In this document: one piece after another, positions 50,599 to 60,097 of the stretch
Position numbering within the stretch: position 1 is the first letter of the stretch
Layout of the letters: the number at the start of each line of letters is the position of its first letter
DNA from: Candidatus Lernaella stagnicola
Lineage (GTDB): Bacteria > Lernaellota > Lernaellaia > Lernaellales > Lernaellaceae
NCBI GenBank assembly: GCA_030765525.1
Contig: JAVCCK010000041.1
Location: 1 to 64,000, forward strand
Direction of reading: 5' to 3'
Length of the DNA stretch: 64,000 nt
Notes under the pieces: generated by a model
What the model was told of the DNA's origin: nothing
What the model saw: the letters and a program-made list of their open reading frames with translations, nothing else
The model's database searches: none
Position numbers and translations under genes: made by a program

Positions 50599-52290
50599 TC
50601 AGTACGTAATTTGATCGAGAGGCTTGGTGTCGACGATCGTGACATCGAGATGATCCAAGTGGAGTTTGTTCCCGTCCTCGCGCGTCACGAGGCTGTGCTT
50701 GAGGAAGCGTGCGTTGTCCATCTTGGGAAAGTCGAGGTGGTAGTGACTGCCCCGCGATTCCTCTCGTGCGACCGAGGCGAAGGCGCAGGCGTAGGCGATG
50801 TCGAGCATGCAACCCAGCTCGATGGCGCGGAACGCCTCCATGTTGAAGGTGAGGTTGCGGTTGGCGACGCGCACGCCGCTGAAGCGAGCGCGGACCGCTT
50901 CGATATCGGTCAGCCCCTTTTTCATACCCGCCGCGTCGCGCTTGATGCCGAGGCCCGCGACCATCGTTTTCTCCATTTCGGTCCGCAACGCCGGCACCGA
51001 TTCGGTCGCTTCACCGTCGAACAATGCGTTGAAGTTCGCCATCTCGGCTTCGATCAACGAGGCAGGAGCTTCCTTCTTCTCACCGAGCGATTTCGGAATC
51101 ATCGCGGCCGCGCGGATACCGAACACCACGGTTTCCAGCAGCGAGTTGCCGCCCAGGCGATTGGCGCCGTGTACCGAGACGCAAGCCGCTTCGCCCGCAG
51201 CGAACAGGCCGCGCACCGGCGTGGCGCAATCGGTGTTCACATCGACGCCGCCCATGGTGTAGTGCACGGTCGGTCGGACGGGGATGGGGTCGTCGATCGG
51301 GTCGACGCCCGCGAAGTACATGGCGATCTCGCGGATTTGCGGCAGGCGTTGGGTTAGTTTCTCCTTGCCCAGATGGCGTAGATCAAGGCGCACGCAGCCG
51401 TCGTCGAAACCGCGTCCCTCCACAATCTCCGTGTGGATGGAGCGGGCCACGAGGTCGCGGGGCGCCAATTCCATGAACTGTGGCGCGTACTTCTCCATGA
51501 AACGTTCGCCGTGCTTGTTGACCAGGTAGCCGCCTTCGCCGCGGGCGCCCTCGGTGATGAGAATGCCGTTGGGGATGCCGGTCGGGTGGGTTTGGAAGAA
51601 TTCCATGTCCTTGAGCGGCACCCCGGCGCGCCAGGCGAGCGCCATGCCGTCACCCGTGTTGATCAGCGCATTGCTTGACTGCCCGAACACACGGCCCGCT
51701 CCGCCGGTCGCCACGAGGCCTGCCTTAGCGGAGAAAAAGCCGATTTTGCCGGTTTTGAGGTCGAAGGCGAGGAAGCCGTAGAAATCCTTGCCGTCGGAGA
51801 CGATGGAGAACACGAACCATTCCCAAAAGACATCGACGCCGCGCTTCGTCACTTGTTCAAACAGCGTGGTCAGCAGGGCGTGACCCGTGATGTCCTGGAC
51901 GTAGCAGGTGCGGTTGCGCCGCTGCCCGCCGAAGGGGCGTTGCGCGTAGTTGCCGTCGGCCGAGCGGCTGAACGAGGTGCCCCAGCGGTCCAGTTCGTAG
52001 ATGGCGTTGGGCGCTTGTTCGGTCAACACGCGAACGGCGTCCTGGTCTCCGAGAAACCAGCCGCCTTTGAGCGTGTCGTAGTAATGGTCTTCCCACTTGT
52101 CGTCGCGCGCGACCGCCGCGTTGATGCCTCCCTGGGCCGCTCCGGAGTGGGAACGTACCGGGTGCACTTTCGTCAAGACCGCGACTTTGAGGTCGGGATG
52201 GTCCTCGGCCATTTTTACCGCCGCCGACATACCGGCAAGGCCGGCGCCCATGATCGCGACATCGTATTCAAAGCGTTCGGAGATCTGCAC
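50599..52290 (-). CDS. sdhA: Succinate dehydrogenase/fumarate reductase flavoprotein subunit
   Basis: Interconverts succinate and fumarate. The 563-residue protein has the FAD-binding IMGAGLAGMSAAVKMAE, the covalent-FAD His in VRSHSGAAQGG, HPTGIPNG, TEGARGEGGYLVN, and RPTVHYTMGGVDVNTDC, then a C-terminal domain ending in HLDHLDVTIVDTKPL. Sequence does not settle the physiological direction; the ferredoxin-dependent KOR next door allows reductive operation. It is the first of the sdhA-sdhB-aspA group. Confidence 0.93.
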   Translation of the reverse strand: MQISERFEYDVAIMGAGLAGMSAAVKMAEDHPDLKVAVLTKVHPVRSHSGAAQGGINAAVARDDKWEDHYYDTLKGGWFLGDQDAVRVLTEQAPNAIYELDRWGTSFSRSADGNYAQRPFGGQRRNRTCYVQDITGHALLTTLFEQVTKRGVDVFWEWFVFSIVSDGKDFYGFLAFDLKTGKIGFFSAKAGLVATGGAGRVFGQSSNALINTGDGMALAWRAGVPLKDMEFFQTHPTGIPNGILITEGARGEGGYLVNKHGERFMEKYAPQFMELAPRDLVARSIHTEIVEGRGFDDGCVRLDLRHLGKEKLTQRLPQIREIAMYFAGVDPIDDPIPVRPTVHYTMGGVDVNTDCATPVRGLFAAGEAACVSVHGANRLGGNSLLETVVFGIRAAAMIPKSLGEKKEAPASLIEAEMANFNALFDGEATESVPALRTEMEKTMVAGLGIKRDAAGMKKGLTDIEAVRARFSGVRVANRNLTFNMEAFRAIELGCMLDIAYACAFASVAREESRGSHYHLDFPKMDNARFLKHSLVTREDGNKLHLDHLDVTIVDTKPLDQITY

Positions 52291-52352
52291 GTCACACCTC
52301 CCTACATTTTCTCGATTGTTTTTCTCACGGCGACATCCATCGCCGGTATTTG

Positions 52353-53216
52353 CTATCTGAAGCGCGCGAATAGTTCGGCGGCTCGTTCCGGTTTCCGCGT
52401 CAACGTTTGGGTGACGATCGGCTCGCCCTGCAGCGCTTTGCGGTTGGCGCCGAAAACGGGGCGTTCGACCTGGTAGTACAGGCCGGTCGGAATCCGGCCG
52501 TCGGGCAGGCCGTGCATCGCCAGTTGCAGAGCGGCGTCGAGATCCCCGGCGTCGTGTCCTTCGGGAATAAACCCCGAGTGTTGCTTGTACCAGGCGAAGG
52601 AGTTGACTTTGTTGAACGAAACGCAGGGACTCATGACGTCGATCAGCGCTGCGCCCTTATGCATGATGCCCGCCTTGAGCAATTCGACGAGCTGCTCCCG
52701 GTAGCCGGTGAAGGTTTTGGCCACGAAGGTCGCGCCGCAAACCAAGGCAAGGGCGCTGGGCCTCAGTTCGGTGGCGCCGACACCTTCGTTGTGGATCTTG
52801 GTCACGTAGTCTGCCGCCGCGGTGGGGGATGCTTGACCTTTTGTGAGACCAAACACGCGGTTGTCGCTGGCGATCATCGTGACGTCGAGATTGCGCCGGA
52901 TGTTGTGGATGAAGTGGTTGCCGCCTTCGGAATAGAAGCAGCCGTCGCCGGAAATCACCAACACCTTGGCTTGGTGGTTGGCCATCTTCATGCCCAGGGC
53001 GAGCGGCATCATGCGGCCGTGCAGGCCGTCGAACATGTTGGCCTTGAGGCTGAAACCGAGTTTCGACGCCTGGCCGATGCCCGTCGCCAGCATCAACTCG
53101 CGGGGCTCGATACCCAAATCGACCAACGCCGATTTCAGGCAATCGAGCAGGTCGAAATTGCCGCAACCGGGGCACCATTGGGGTTCGTGCAGTTCGTAGT
53201 CTTCTAAGCGCGGCAT
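52353..53216 (-). CDS. korB: 2-oxoglutarate/2-oxoacid:ferredoxin oxidoreductase, beta subunit
   Basis: The thiamine diphosphate subunit that, with KorA, converts 2-oxoglutarate (or a related acid) and CoA to acyl-CoA with ferredoxin. The 287-residue protein has PQWCPGCGNFDLLDCL, GIGQASKLG, LHGRMMPLALGMKMAN, the TPP-binding GDGCFYSEGGNHFIHN and SDNRVFGLTKGQASPT. The ATG follows GGGAGG and overlaps the korA stop (TAATG). No ferredoxin-like delta subunit gene is adjacent, so this is the two-subunit form. 2-oxoglutarate is the likely substrate because of the TCA neighbours. Confidence 0.9.
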   Translation of the reverse strand: MPRLEDYELHEPQWCPGCGNFDLLDCLKSALVDLGIEPRELMLATGIGQASKLGFSLKANMFDGLHGRMMPLALGMKMANHQAKVLVISGDGCFYSEGGNHFIHNIRRNLDVTMIASDNRVFGLTKGQASPTAAADYVTKIHNEGVGATELRPSALALVCGATFVAKTFTGYREQLVELLKAGIMHKGAALIDVMSPCVSFNKVNSFAWYKQHSGFIPEGHDAGDLDAALQLAMHGLPDGRIPTGLYYQVERPVFGANRKALQGEPIVTQTLTRKPERAAELFARFR

Positions 53217-54919
53217 TAGATCACCTCCCGCAGGCGAAAGAGTATTTCTTTTACCGTAAACAGCCGGCCGTCGATCTTGCCGATATGCGCGGTAGTAGCG
53301 ATACCGCATTCCAGCAACAGCAATTTGCCGAGTTGGCCGGTGAAGTTCATCTCGACCGTGTATAGCCGCTCGGCGGGCGCGAGGGCGCGGCGTACCGCTT
53401 TGCGGTTCATCGGGTAAAGGTGGCGAAATACCGCCACGCCCAACCGATGTCCTTCTTTTCGCATCAGTGCGGCCGCTTCCAGCAGCGGCCCGCATGTCGA
53501 GCCCCAGCACAGAAACAGCGCCTCCTCGGGATCGCCGACGATCTCGGGGCCCGGGAACTCCGCGGCAATGCCGTCGTGCTTGCGCATCCGTTTCTGGAAC
53601 TGGGTGATGCGATTGTCGATGTTATCGCTCAGGTGGCCGATCTCCGTGTGTTCGTGGCTGTCCTGCTGAATGATCCACTCGGAAAGCACGGGATAGGCGC
53701 GGGGCGAGACGCCGGAATCGGTAACGGCGTAGCGCGGCATGAGGGTGCCCGGTGCGGCGGGTTCCTCGGCGACGGGTCCGCGGTCGATCGTTACTCGGCT
53801 CGGGTCGAATTCCTCGACGGTGCTTTGCGAATCGGCAAACGCCTGGTCGGTCATGATGAATACGGGGATCTGCCAGCGCTCGGCGATGTTGAAGGCCTCG
53901 GCGCCCATGTAGAAGGCGTCTTCGTGGTCGGCGGGAGCGATCACCGCGCGCGGAAATTCGCCCTGTGACGCGAACACGACCTGCATCAAGTCCGCCTGTT
54001 CGGTGCGCGTGGCCATGCCAGTGGAAGGGCCCGGCCGCTGCGCGTCAAGAATCACGACCGGCGTTTCGGAGATGCCCGCCAGGCCAATCGTCTCGGACAT
54101 GAGTGAAATTCCCGCGCCGGAGGTGCCGACTGCCGCCCGGGCGCCGGCGAACGCCGCTCCACATGCCACGTTGATCGCGGCGACTTCGTCTTCGACTTGT
54201 TCGACCACAACGCCCATCTCCCGGGAAAACGAGGCGAGGGCGGTCATCAAGGAAGTGGAGGGGCTCATCGGGTAGCCGGCGTAGACGCCGATGCCGCCCG
54301 CGACCATGCCAAGCGCCAGCGCTTCGTGGCCGTCGACAAACATCCGTTGTGTTTCCGGATGCAGGGCGAAGGGCAGTTCGTGGCGATCCTCATCACTGAC
54401 CAGGTCGGCGCAAGCCTGCGCGGCATCGAAGTTCAATTGCAGGACTTCCGGCTTGATCCGTTTCCCGAGTTGGATGTCCACGGCGTCGGTCAAGTTCCGG
54501 CGGTCGAAGCCGATCATCTCGATCAACATCGCTAGCAACTTGACGCCCACGAAACGCGGGTTGTCGGCTTTGGCCGGGCCGGCGTCGTTGGGTAGCGGGC
54601 GCAGGCGTGGGTCGTTAAAACCCTCGGCGTCCTGCTCCATGCACAACGTAATCGCCTCGGGACGCAGGTCATACAAATGGATCCGGATGCTCTCTTCGTT
54701 GAGCGCGACCAGATAATCGATTAGTCGCACTGAGGCCCCGAGTGGCTCGTCGGAAATACGAATGCGCATGAAGTTGTGCCCGCCGCGCACGCGCGATTGG
54801 TAGTCCTGCGTCGTGAAGAGGTGGAGTCCTTGGCGGAGGCAGAGGCGGCCAAAGATGGCGGCGGCGGATTGTACGCCCTGTCCCGCTGCACCGGCGATTA
54901 CCACGTTTAGATTAGCCAT
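53216..54919 (-). CDS. korA: 2-oxoacid:ferredoxin oxidoreductase, fused gamma-alpha subunit
   Basis: A 567-residue fusion. The N-terminal gamma domain (about 1-180) starts VVIAGAAGQGVQSAAAIFGR. The alpha domain follows with GVYAGYPMSPSTSLMTAL, VEQVEDEVAAINVACGAAFAGARA, GTSGAGISLMSETIGLAGI and RPGPSTGMATRTEQADLMQ. A C-terminal domain ends with the NFTGQLGKLL segment. The ATG at 54919 follows AAGGG; the frame stays open upstream without similarity. It lies 62 bases after aconitase and couples to korB. Confidence 0.9.
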   Translation of the reverse strand: MANLNVVIAGAAGQGVQSAAAIFGRLCLRQGLHLFTTQDYQSRVRGGHNFMRIRISDEPLGASVRLIDYLVALNEESIRIHLYDLRPEAITLCMEQDAEGFNDPRLRPLPNDAGPAKADNPRFVGVKLLAMLIEMIGFDRRNLTDAVDIQLGKRIKPEVLQLNFDAAQACADLVSDEDRHELPFALHPETQRMFVDGHEALALGMVAGGIGVYAGYPMSPSTSLMTALASFSREMGVVVEQVEDEVAAINVACGAAFAGARAAVGTSGAGISLMSETIGLAGISETPVVILDAQRPGPSTGMATRTEQADLMQVVFASQGEFPRAVIAPADHEDAFYMGAEAFNIAERWQIPVFIMTDQAFADSQSTVEEFDPSRVTIDRGPVAEEPAAPGTLMPRYAVTDSGVSPRAYPVLSEWIIQQDSHEHTEIGHLSDNIDNRITQFQKRMRKHDGIAAEFPGPEIVGDPEEALFLCWGSTCGPLLEAAALMRKEGHRLGVAVFRHLYPMNRKAVRRALAPAERLYTVEMNFTGQLGKLLLLECGIATTAHIGKIDGRLFTVKEILFRLREVI

Positions 54920-54981
54920 TCCAACCCTTTCGTCCGCGTTAGCGGGTGACCGACGTTGCGACGCCCGAATATGGGTACCGT

Positions 54982-57696
54982 TTACTCGCCGATCATGCGT
55001 CGCAGCGCCATGTCGAGCACGCCGCCGTGCCGGTAGTATTCGACTTCCACCGGCGAATCGATGCGGCACGTCGTGTGGAAGCTGCCCGTGCTACCGTCCT
55101 CGCGCTGATAATCCACCACGACGTCCTGGCCCGCGGTGAGGTTATCGTCAACGTGAATGGTGAATGTTTCCCGACCCGTAAGCCCCAGGGCGTCGGCGCT
55201 TTCACCCGGCTTGAATTGCAGCGGAAGCACGCCCATACCCACCAAGTTGGCGCGGTGGATAATTTCAAAGGATACGGCGATGACGGCCTTGCCGCCCAGC
55301 AGCTTCGTGCCCTTGGCGGCCCAGTCGCGACTGGAGCCCATGCCGTAGTCCTTACCGGCCAGCACAACCAGCGGCACGCCGTCGGCTTGGTACTTCATCG
55401 CCGCGTCGTAAATCGTCATCACCTCGCCTGAAAGCAGGTGCGTCGTCCAACCGCCTTCGGTATCGGGGGCCATTTGATTGCGCATGCGAATGTTGCCGAA
55501 GGTGCCGCGTGTCATAACGCGATCGTTGCCGCGGCGGCTACCAAAGGAATTGAAGTCTTTGACCTCGACTCCACGCTCGATCAAATAGCGCCCGGCGGGC
55601 ATGTCCGCGGGTATCGCGCCGGCGGGGCTGATATGGTCCGTCGTGACGCTGTCGCCGACCTTGACCAGGCAGCGGGCGCCGATGATCGGTTCGATGGGCA
55701 CGGTTTCCAGCTTCATGTCGACGAAGAAGGGCGGCTCCTGGATGTAAGTGCTTTCATCCGACCACGGGTAAACCGGCTCGTCGGTCGAGGGAATGCCGTT
55801 CCATATTTCATTGGCGTCGTAGATTTCACCGTAGACTTTCCGATACGACTCAGGCTCCTGCGCCTTGGCGATGTGCTCCTCGATTTCCGCCTTGGAGGGC
55901 CAGATATCGCGCAGGAAGACGTCGCGGCCTTCGGAGTCGACGCCGATGGGTTCGCTGGTCAGGTCTGTAAGCACCGTACCGGCGATGGCGTAGGCTACGC
56001 ATAAGATCGGCGAGGCGAGGTAGTTCGCCTGGGTGTGCGGATTGATGCGCCCTTCGAAATTGCGATTACCGGATAGGACCGCCGCGGCAACCAAGTCGCC
56101 TTTTTCGATCGCGTCGACGATGTGCGGGTCGAGTGGCCCGCTGTTGCCGATGCACGTCGTGCAGCCGTAGCCCACGGTGTGAAAGCCAAGCTTTTCCAGA
56201 TAGGGGGTTAGGCCGGCCTGGTCTAAATAGTAGGTGACCACGCGCGAGCCGGGCGCCAGGCTGGTTTTGACGTGGGGTTTACGGGTCAGGCCTTTCTCGA
56301 CAGCTTTTTTCGCCAACAATCCGGCGCCGATCAGTACGTAGGGATTGCTGGTGTTCGTGCAGCTTGTGATCGCGGCGATAACCACGTCGCCGTGTTTCAA
56401 TTCGCCGGCGGTGCCGTCCGGATAGGCGACGGCCGCGCTGGTTGTCGTGTCGTCGTCGCCCAGGGCGAAGCCGCGCTCGGCAATCGGACGCCGCAAATCA
56501 GCGCTGAACTCGGTCTTCATGTCGGCCAGCGCAACTTTGTCCTGCGGCCGTTTGGGGCCGGCAAGAGACGAGACAACGGTGCTGATGTCGAGTTCAAAAA
56601 CGTCCTTGAACACTGGCTCGGGACCATCGTCGGTGCGGAACAATCCCTGCGCTTTGCAATACGCTTCAGTCAGCGCCACCAGCCCGTCCGAGCGGCCGGT
56701 GTTGCGCATATAGCGCAGCGTCTCCCGGTCTACCGGGAAGTAGCAGGCGCGCGCCCCCATCTCCGGCGACATATTGGCGATCGTGGCGCGGTCGGCCAGA
56801 CCGATGTTCGAGAGCCCGGCGCCGAAGAACTCGACGATTTTCCCCACGACGCCTTTCCGGCGCAGAAGCTGGGTAATCGTCAGCACGAGATCGGTCGCCG
56901 TGACGCCTTCGGGCAGCGCTCCGGTCAGCTTGAAGCCGACAATTTCCGGCATGACCATGAAGTAGGGCTGGCCGAGGATAACCGCTTCGGCCTCGATGCC
57001 TCCCACACCCCACCCCAGGATGCCGAGGCCGTTGATCATTGTCGTGTGGCTGTCGCAACCCACGAGCGTGTCGGGGTAGGCCAGTTCGTGTTCGAGGCCT
57101 TCTTCGGCGCGAGTGAACGTGACGCGGCCGAGCGACTCGAGATTCACCTGGTGGCAAATTCCCATGGCGGGCGGCACGCAGCGGAAGTTTTGAAACGCCT
57201 TTTGCCCCCAGTGCAGAAACTCGTAACGGGCACTATTGCGCTGGAACTCGAAATCGGAGTTGGTCTGGAGCGCCTCGGGGCTGTTGTAAACGTCCACTTG
57301 CACGCTGTGGTCGATCACGAGGTCGACGGGGATTTGCGGATTGATCTTCTGCGGATCCTTGCCGAAGCGCGCCATCGCGCTGCGTAACGCCGCGAGGTCC
57401 ACAAGCGCGGGTACGCCGGTGAAGTCCTGCATCAGTACCCGCGCCGGGCTGAACGGGATGATGACTGCCTGCGGGTTTTGGGCGTCGTAACTGGCGATCG
57501 TGCGAACGTCTTGGGCCGTTACCTCAACGCCGTTTTCGCTGCGCAGTGCCGATTCCAGGAAGATTTTTTGCGTGCGCGGCATGCGATCCAGGTGTGCAAT
57601 GCCGTCGTCGGCAAGCTTCATGAGGCGGTAGTAATAGTAAGTGCCCGCGTCGGTTTCTAAGATATCGCGGGCGTTGAAGCTGTTCTCGGTTGACAT
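54982..57696 (-). CDS. acnA: Aconitate hydratase (AcnA type)
   Basis: Interconverts citrate and isocitrate through a [4Fe-4S] cluster. The 904 residues match the AcnA/IRP family in order and length. The cluster cysteines lie in [18 protein letters not shown] and [42 protein letters not shown] and the C-terminal [17 protein letters not shown] swivel-domain motif are all present. GGAG precedes the ATG. It starts the minus-strand TCA block, behind a 314-base intergenic region. Confidence 0.96.
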   Translation of the reverse strand: MSTENSFNARDILETDAGTYYYYRLMKLADDGIAHLDRMPRTQKIFLESALRSENGVEVTAQDVRTIASYDAQNPQAVIIPFSPARVLMQDFTGVPALVDLAALRSAMARFGKDPQKINPQIPVDLVIDHSVQVDVYNSPEALQTNSDFEFQRNSARYEFLHWGQKAFQNFRCVPPAMGICHQVNLESLGRVTFTRAEEGLEHELAYPDTLVGCDSHTTMINGLGILGWGVGGIEAEAVILGQPYFMVMPEIVGFKLTGALPEGVTATDLVLTITQLLRRKGVVGKIVEFFGAGLSNIGLADRATIANMSPEMGARACYFPVDRETLRYMRNTGRSDGLVALTEAYCKAQGLFRTDDGPEPVFKDVFELDISTVVSSLAGPKRPQDKVALADMKTEFSADLRRPIAERGFALGDDDTTTSAAVAYPDGTAGELKHGDVVIAAITSCTNTSNPYVLIGAGLLAKKAVEKGLTRKPHVKTSLAPGSRVVTYYLDQAGLTPYLEKLGFHTVGYGCTTCIGNSGPLDPHIVDAIEKGDLVAAAVLSGNRNFEGRINPHTQANYLASPILCVAYAIAGTVLTDLTSEPIGVDSEGRDVFLRDIWPSKAEIEEHIAKAQEPESYRKVYGEIYDANEIWNGIPSTDEPVYPWSDESTYIQEPPFFVDMKLETVPIEPIIGARCLVKVGDSVTTDHISPAGAIPADMPAGRYLIERGVEVKDFNSFGSRRGNDRVMTRGTFGNIRMRNQMAPDTEGGWTTHLLSGEVMTIYDAAMKYQADGVPLVVLAGKDYGMGSSRDWAAKGTKLLGGKAVIAVSFEIIHRANLVGMGVLPLQFKPGESADALGLTGRETFTIHVDDNLTAGQDVVVDYQREDGSTGSFHTTCRIDSPVEVEYYRHGGVLDMALRRMIGE

Positions 57697-58010
57697 GCTG
57701 GCTCCTTCGATCGGCGAGGAAAGGTTTAACTTTCACCATTTCGCGGTTGCAAGGATAGGACCCCAACAAACGGAAATCACAGTTAACTCAGCACGGCGCC
57801 AAGGGCGCAAAACGTTGCTTCTTTAATGTCTTTTCGTAATGATTACTACGTTATTCGCGCCCTGATTTCAAGGGTTAAGTCATCATATAAAAACTAAAAT
57901 CAGCGGCTCGCGAGCCATCTGACGTCGAAGCAAATAACCGCGCCGCCTTGTGGGGGCGAAGGGCTTACAGTAAATTGTCGGATCGATAAATCGATGCTAC
58001 GGGAGAAAGC
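57697..58010. promoter_or_regulatory. Divergent intergenic region between acnA and the HgdC-like gene
   Basis: A 314-base region with no gene recognised. It holds the ribosome site of acnA at one end and GGGAG of the HgdC-like gene at the other. It has an AT-rich middle (57800-57900) likely to hold both promoters, and a perfect 12-base palindrome GGCTCGCGAGCC at 57905-57916 that could be an operator. A second site, ATCGAT repeated with 2 bases between (57982-57995 region), lies just before the plus-strand gene. A minus-strand TTGAAA-17-TAGTAA pair is a weak promoter candidate for acnA. Confidence 0.4.
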
Positions 58011-58814
58011 ATGTCCGATCCACAACATGCCGTGTACGCCGGTGTGGACATCGGTTCGTTGTCCACCGAGACGATACTCATGGATGACCAGGGCGATATC
58101 TTGGCCCAGAACGTTCTGTTGACCGGAGCCAGCAGCGTGAAGGCTTCGCAAAAGAGCTATGCCGAGGCGCTGGCCGCCGCCGGTTTAACCGCCGCGGACG
58201 TCACGTTCTGCGTCGTGACCGGGTACGGACGCAACAAGTCGGAGTTAGCCGACGCCCGCATCACGGAAATCACGTGTCACGCCAAGGGCGCCTCAGTACT
58301 TTTTCCCGGTGTGAAAACCGTCATCGATATCGGCGGGCAGGATTCGAAAGTCATCCGGGTCAACGGGGACGGGTCGGTCGCCGATTTCGTCATGAACGAT
58401 AAGTGCGCCGCGGGCACCGGGCGTTTTCTGGAGGTGATGGCGCGTACCTTGGAGGTCGACCTAGAGGAACTCGGGCCGCTGGCTCTGCGCTCGGATGCCG
58501 ACGTGAAAGTCTCCTCGATGTGCACGGTGTTTGCCGAGAGCGAAGTTGTCAGCCTAATCGGCGACGGCGTTCCCGAACCCCGCATCGCTTGGGGCGTGTG
58601 CCGCTCGGTCGCCGATCGTTCCGCAAGCCTCGCCGAACGCGTCCGTGTGACCGAGCCGGTCGTGATGACCGGCGGCGTCGCCAAGAACCCGGGCGTAGTC
58701 GCGGCGTTGGAAAAACGCCTCGGGATCAAGCTCGTCATTCCCGACAATCCACAAATTGTCGGCGCGCTCGGCGCCGCACATCTCGCACGGGATCGCGTGC
58801 GGAAAAACGGATGA
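58011..58814 (+). CDS. 2-hydroxyacyl-CoA dehydratase activator-like ATPase (BadF/HgdC family)
   Basis: A 267-residue actin-fold ATPase of the HgdC/BadF/BcrAD group. GVDIGSLSTE is the phosphate loop, VIDIGGQDSKVI and MTGGVAKNPGVV are ATP-site strands. Cys132 (NDKCAAGTGRF) and Cys171 (SSMCTVF) are 39 residues apart, as I recall for the cysteines holding the bridging [4Fe-4S] cluster of the HgdC dimer. Such proteins energise electrons with ATP for radical dehydratases or reductases. No dehydratase subunits are beside it, so its client is unknown. It couples to folC by ATGA. Confidence 0.85.
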   Translation: MSDPQHAVYAGVDIGSLSTETILMDDQGDILAQNVLLTGASSVKASQKSYAEALAAAGLTAADVTFCVVTGYGRNKSELADARITEITCHAKGASVLFPGVKTVIDIGGQDSKVIRVNGDGSVADFVMNDKCAAGTGRFLEVMARTLEVDLEELGPLALRSDADVKVSSMCTVFAESEVVSLIGDGVPEPRIAWGVCRSVADRSASLAERVRVTEPVVMTGGVAKNPGVVAALEKRLGIKLVIPDNPQIVGALGAAHLARDRVRKNG

Positions 58815-60097
58815 ATGAGGCCTATCGCCAACGGGTGGAACGCTTGTTCGACCTGCAGCGCTTTGGGATCAAACTCGGGCTGAAGAACATCGCCCGGCTG
58901 TTGCGCGACCTGGGCGATCCCCGGCCGGGCAAGCGTGTCGTCATCGTCGGCGGCACCAACGGCAAGGGCTCGACGAGCGCCATGCTGGCTTCCATCGGCC
59001 AAGCGGCGGGGCTGAAAACGGGACTTTTCACGAGTCCTCACTTGGTGAGCTTCACGGAGCGGATTCAGATAAATGGCGAACGTATCAAGCCGACGGACGT
59101 CGTCGAGTTGGCCGATCACCTGTGGGACACGCTGGAACCCTATCGCGTCGCAGGTGAACCGGAGCCGATCACATTTTTCGAAATGCTTACCGCGATGGCG
59201 GCGTTGTATTTTTCGCGCCAAAACGTGGACCTGGCGATCATGGAAGTGGGCCTGGGCGGGCGGCTTGACGCCACCAACGCCTTACCGCGCGACCTGGTTG
59301 TGTTGACCGACATCTACCTCGATCACCAGCAGTACTTGGGCGATACGATCGACGCTATCGCCCGCGACAAGGCATCGCTCTTGCGCACGGGCGTTCCGGC
59401 CATTGCGACCGGCGGAGCCGACGGCGCGATCGAACCGATCGTCGAAGTCGCCGCCGAAGTCGGGGCGCCGCTGCAGGTCATGGTTCGCGATTTCCAGGAA
59501 GACCGCTCTCAGCGAACGAAATCGATTCCCCAGTGGTCCAACGGGCGCTACGTTCTGCACGACTTGCCCGTTCCGCTGGCCGGGGGCGACATTCAATTTC
59601 GCAATACCAGCGCCGCGATTGCCGCCGCCGTTACACTGGGGATTCACGACGAAGATACAATTCGACGCGGCCTGGCGGCGACGCGCTGGCCCGGTCGCGC
59701 CGAGCTGTTCGACGGTCCGCCCCGTTGGTTTCTCGATTGCGCGCACAATCCCGCCGGCGCGACGATGCTGCTTCATGAATGGCCCGCGGCGGATCGGGTC
59801 GTGTGGCTTTTTGCAGGCATGAAAGACAAGGACCTGGCCGGCATCGCCGCGACGCTGGCTCCACACGTTTCTTCCGTGGTATGTACCGAACTACCGATGC
59901 CACGCGCGGCGACCGCCGAGGATTTGGCGGCGCATGTGCGTCCGTACAACGAAAACGTGACCGTCGTGACCGATCCCGACGCCGCCATGAGCGCGGCCGC
60001 CGACGCGGCCGGGCCGACTGGGCTCGCCATGGCGGCAGGGAGCATTTTTCTCGTCGGTCACGTGCGAGGGAGACTCACGGGCGAAACCGGTCCATGA
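58811..60097 (+). CDS. folC: Folylpolyglutamate synthase / dihydrofolate synthase
   Basis: Adds glutamate to dihydropteroate or tetrahydrofolate. The 428-residue Mur-ligase-fold protein has the P-loop GGTNGKGST (47-55), TGLFTSPHLVSFTERIQING, EVGLGGRLDATNAL, LDHQQYLGDTIDAIARDKASL and, in the C-terminal domain, LDCAHNPAGA. The ATG at 58811 overlaps the stop of the activator gene. The 3' end overlaps lptD by ATGA. Activity on one or both substrates cannot be told. Confidence 0.93.
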   Translation: MNEAYRQRVERLFDLQRFGIKLGLKNIARLLRDLGDPRPGKRVVIVGGTNGKGSTSAMLASIGQAAGLKTGLFTSPHLVSFTERIQINGERIKPTDVVELADHLWDTLEPYRVAGEPEPITFFEMLTAMAALYFSRQNVDLAIMEVGLGGRLDATNALPRDLVVLTDIYLDHQQYLGDTIDAIARDKASLLRTGVPAIATGGADGAIEPIVEVAAEVGAPLQVMVRDFQEDRSQRTKSIPQWSNGRYVLHDLPVPLAGGDIQFRNTSAAIAAAVTLGIHDEDTIRRGLAATRWPGRAELFDGPPRWFLDCAHNPAGATMLLHEWPAADRVVWLFAGMKDKDLAGIAATLAPHVSSVVCTELPMPRAATAEDLAAHVRPYNENVTVVTDPDAAMSAAADAAGPTGLAMAAGSIFLVGHVRGRLTGETGP

